Origin: Hedera helix
Lineage: Eukaryota > Streptophyta > Magnoliopsida > Apiales > Araliaceae
Reading direction: 5' to 3'
NCBI GenBank assembly: GCA_947179155.2
Contig: OX359273.1
Span: 16,748,875-16,812,874 of the forward strand
Length of the DNA stretch: 64,000 nucleotides
Shown here: piece after piece, positions 60,905 through 64,000 of the stretch
How the letters are laid out: each line of letters starts with the position of its first letter
Position numbering within the stretch: position 1 is the first letter of the stretch
Program-made: the position numbers and the translations under genes
The notes under the pieces: generated by a model
What the model saw: only the letters and a program-made list of their open reading frames with translations
Told to the model about the DNA's origin: nothing
The model's database searches: none

Positions 60905-61640
60905 AACTGGAATGGTATCACAAAAATAAGGTACACCCTTAGCTCGTTATCTTTCAAAAAGTCTTATTGCATATTGCTAGAAATAATAGGGTGGCATAGT
61001 AAGATGTGAAAATTGAAAATGCATAAATAACTCCCTAGGGGTGCGCTAGATTTCCAGAAATTTTGGCAGAGTTTCGTTTGTAAAATGGACATCCCATGCA
61101 CGATCAGGCATGTTTAATCAAGTCAGGCAACCAACAAACCCAGAATGCAAGTGAAAATAATGCCTCAAGAGCGTGAAATAACTAAAACAATGGGATTTTC
61201 AAAATAATGAGGCATTTTTACGAAACCCGGTATTTATCTATGCTACGGGCAACACAAATATCACATATAAACATGCATTGATAAAATTAAAAATATTCAA
61301 ACAAGCAAATGAATAGTCAAATGAAAGCGAAAATCAAAGAAAAATGAGTTAAAAAGTTACCCAAAGTGCGTAGACTGATTTAATCGGAGCAGAATTTCCC
61401 AAAAAGATGCCCAAGAGACGAAAAGACCGAGTGGGAGACGAGGAAAACCGAGAGCGAGAGAAAATGAAAAGTGAAAAGTGACCAGATAGTGAGGGGTCGC
61501 GATCTGAAATAGGACCGATCCTAGCTGCAGATGCAGCTGCGGCTAGCCGCAGATCTACCTGCGACTGGTCTCGGTGCCTTTTGGCCTCCCTTTTCATCAC
61601 CCAGAGTCAACGTATAACTTATCCCATGTTAGAATACAAG
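60905..61640 (-). promoter_or_regulatory. Upstream region of aORF2
   Basis: No gene. Two inverted GC motifs (CTGCAGATGCAGCTGCGG at 61525-61542 and CCGCAGATCTACCTGCGA at 61547-61564) are of the same kind as in the Tat LTRs. On the minus strand they are followed by a CT-rich stretch (61490-61400), as expected at a plant transcript start. A promoter here is inferred, not shown. Confidence 0.4.
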
Positions 61641-61644
61641 ATTT

Positions 61645-62270
61645 TAGGACCGATACCTGACCAATTCAAAAATGACCTGTCAGATACGATACCTGACCCA
61701 ATTCAAAAACCGACCCTTCAGATACGATACCTGATCAGTGCAAAAACCGACCAGTCAGATACGATACCTGACCAATTCAAAAAACGACCAGTCAGATACG
61801 ATACCTGGCCCATTCAAAAACGACCCGTCAGATACGATACCTGACCAATTCAAAAACCGATCAGTCAGATACGATACCTGACCAATTCAAAAAAAAACCG
61901 ACCAGTCAGATATGATATCTGACCCATTCAAAAATGACCCGTCAGATACGATACCTGACCAGTCAGATACGATACCTGACCAATTCAAAAAACCGACCAA
62001 TCAGATACGATACCTGACCAATTCAAAAACCGACCAGTCAGATACGATACCTGACCAATTCAAAAACGACCCGTCAGATACGATACTTGACCAATTCAAA
62101 AACCGACCAGTCAGATACGATACCTGACCAATTAAAAAATGACCCGTCAGATACGATACCTGACCCAATTCAAAAACGACCCGTCAGATACGATACCTGG
62201 CCAATTCAAAAATGACCCGTCAGATACGATACCTGACCAATTCAAAAATGACCTGCCAGAGACGAGACCC
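61645..62270. repeat. Tandem array of ~36-bp units before the 3' LTR
   Basis: About 16 units of 'cagatacgatacctgaccaa' followed by 'ttcaaaaacgacc(c/a)gt', with lengths 22-40 bp. Short frames repeating SDTIPDQFK result from the period being near a multiple of three and are not taken as coding. Confidence 0.92.
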
Positions 62271-62425
62271 GGGCGGTGTTCTTTCGTAACTTTGAAAATA
62301 ACCTCAACATGGATATATTAAATGTGACATCGCATCATCACTAAGTATATATATTTGGCATTTTCATGCATCGGGTGCCTACTTCTTTATCATGTCCATT
62401 TCATATTTCATTCCATAAACATGAT

Positions 62426-62438
62426 AAAGAGGGGCAGC
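62426..62438 (+). promoter_or_regulatory. Polypurine tract of the Tat element
   Basis: AAAGAGGGGCAGC directly precedes the TGTAGACACC of the 3' LTR. Confidence 0.85.
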
Positions 62439-64000
62439 TGTAGACACCCAAAATTTGCACCTGTGTGCTAACCCTGACAGGAGGGCAAAATCGTCATTTG
62501 ACCTGACATGCGAAAAGGAAGGTGGACCCCAATACGAAGCCACCCCAACGATTTACGGTCAAAGTCGCCACAACGAAAGACGAGCATCAGGTCACTTGAG
62601 GCAAGGCAAACAGTTGATCCAGAAGAACCTGACCTGATCACGACGGATGACTAATGCCCCCTACGCTTGCGATGTTCGGGGGTCTCGCTCCCCGGTGGGC
62701 GAACGGCTGCCCAACTCACCGGTGAGCTAATGGAGGTGGAAAGGGGCAGCGGCCCCTGGAAGCCAAGCACAAAGAGCAATTTATACATCAGGTAACAGCC
62801 TTCCAAAATAATACCGTAGAAATTGGCGAATTAAGACCGCGTGGCACGGAAATTGAGAAAAACGAGCCGGACAGTCGCGGATGCACCTGCGGCCACTGAC
62901 AAACGGGACAGTGCATGGCTCGAGGGCGGCACACGGCAGCCGAGGATTCGGCGCAGACGGCTAGCGAGCCCAGCCGCAGATGCACCTTCGGCTAGCCGCA
63001 GTTGCACCTGCGGCTGCCTGCGGAAGGCTATACATTGCTATTTCCACCTGAGAGAATAAAAAAAGGAGAAGAAAATAGATTTTAGAGAGAGAAAGAGCGC
63101 GGGAGGAGAGAGAATAGGTCGGTTCTTGGTGAGTTTTGAGAGAAAAATTTATCTCCTCTTGCTAGTTAGTTGATTGTTCTTGTAGTGTTGTTCGATTCGT
63201 TGAAATAAGAGGCTTTAATCGGCATTTTGCAAGGTGAAAAGGATGTGTTCTTGGGTTTTCCTTTTATTGTTTGTATTGTTAGCATAATGTTGTGATTGGG
63301 TTATTTGATGTTGTTGTTGTTATGATGATGATGATGATCCGTGGATTAGGTGTTGTTAGCGAGGGTTCCATCGGAACGTAACTCCTCCTAACGCCCCGAT
63401 GATATCCGTACGGTGATATATCGTTCGTTATGGTAATGAGTAGTTCGTAGTGTTGAGTTTATCATATTTGAATTATGTTATGTGATAGCCATGTTTAATC
63501 TTGTTAGATTTGGTTTATTATTGGCTGTGTAGTGATGTGGGTGATTGTGAGCCTAGGGAGGAGATCCTCGTGATCGAATCCCGATGATGGACGTTTTGGT
63601 ATATGTAATCCTTGTATAGGGTCCCTTGCTGTGTATTTGTAATATCGGGCCTTAAAGCGACACCGAATCGTGATCGGGTTAAGGCCCCGTAATAATAATA
63701 AAGTATGTGATTGTGGGCGTTTGGGGTTATTTGGATGGCTCACATGCCCATGAATAGCCTCAACGCTATTTTAATGCTTGGTTTTTTCTTTTGACATGGG
63801 AAAAGGATTTTGGGAATGAAAAGATAAAGATTTTCATAAAATCAATCAAATTAGGATATTAGAGTTACAAGGTTTAAAATTAAGAGTTTTAGTGAACTTT
63901 GATCCGGTTTGACGAAAGGCTACAAAGGGGTTTTGAAAACATCATAAAAATGATTTCATAAAAAATAGACAAACGTTTTCATTAAACTTTGGTGCATAGG
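62439..64000 (+). repeat. Tat element 3' LTR, partial
   Basis: First 1562 bp of the LTR, collinear with 32599 onward; about 670 bp should lie beyond the window. It has one extra copy of the inverted GC motif (62973-62990 and 62996-63013 against a single copy at 33134 in the 5' LTR). Confidence 0.92.

Larger units (their letters stand above)
32599..64000 (+). mobile_element. Tat/Ogre-type Ty3/Gypsy element, 3' end outside the window
   Basis: Order on the plus strand: LTR, PBS, gag, protease, intron, RT, RNase H, integrase; then two antisense frames, a tandem array, PPT and 3' LTR. Chromodomain absent; an internal intron, large LTRs and extra frames fit the Tat/Ogre lineage. The left flank is CCTTG (32594-32598), expected to repeat just past the 3' LTR, which should end near 64667. 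Without the nested Copia (37944-47939) and solo LTR (55435-59617) it would be about 18 kb. Confidence 0.9.

Noticed and set aside
61645..62270. Array resembling a CRISPR by regular spacing
   Set aside because: There are no unique spacers; the whole unit is repeated. The context is a plant retrotransposon with no cas genes.
61581..62321. Repeated SDTIPDQFK peptide frames
   Set aside because: They are a product of a tandem array whose unit length changes frame repeatedly, so there is no continuous gene.

Overview
The window is plant nuclear DNA made almost entirely of LTR retrotransposons nested inside one another. I found no cellular housekeeping gene, rRNA, tRNA gene or CRISPR. Evidence for a plant: Ty1/Copia and Ty3/Gypsy polyproteins, initiator-Met-tRNA primer sites, a Tat/Ogre-type giant Gypsy element with an intron and antisense plant-mobile-domain (PMD) frames, LTRs of 2-4 kb, and AT-rich spacers. 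The species cannot be named from the sequence.

Layout. (1) 1-2942: old LTR debris. (2) 2943-32107: a degenerate Copia element on the minus strand ('copy A'). Its left LTR is split by a minus-strand solo Tat LTR (3538-5705, TSD AGAAT). Its leader is split by a 17.2-kb array LTR-int-LTR-int-LTR (11876-29088, TSD AATAG) of a non-coding, Tekay/Del-like large retrotransposon derivative. (3) 32108-32598: a fragment of another degenerate Copia copy ('copy B'). (4) 32599 to beyond 64000: a Tat/Ogre-type Gypsy element inserted into copy B. It has a 5' LTR (32599-34827), PBS, gag, protease, a 175-bp intron, RT/RNase H and integrase on the plus strand, then two large minus-strand frames (aORF1, aORF2), a 36-bp tandem array, a PPT and the start of the 3' LTR (62439 onward). 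Two later insertions interrupt it: a young, nearly intact Copia element inside the protease (37944-47939, TSD CCTGC) and a 4.2-kb solo LTR inside aORF2 (55435-59617, TSD ACGTC).

Function. Gag, protease, RT, RNase H and integrase would copy and integrate the Tat element, but a frameshift, three nonsense codons, a filler-DNA scar and the Copia insertion make it defective. The young Copia element has one nonsense codon in RNase H and a lost zinc-knuckle cysteine. The most unusual part is the antisense module of the Tat element: aORF2 is PMD-like and carries an 86-bp antisense intron whose removal restores the frame exactly across the later solo-LTR insertion; aORF1 is a second large PMD/DUF-like protein with a coiled-coil tail.

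Relative ages from the nesting: Copia A/B are oldest, then the Tat element, the LARD array and the solo LTRs, and the intact Copia insertion is among the most recent (its LTRs differ at roughly 1% of sites, counted by eye).
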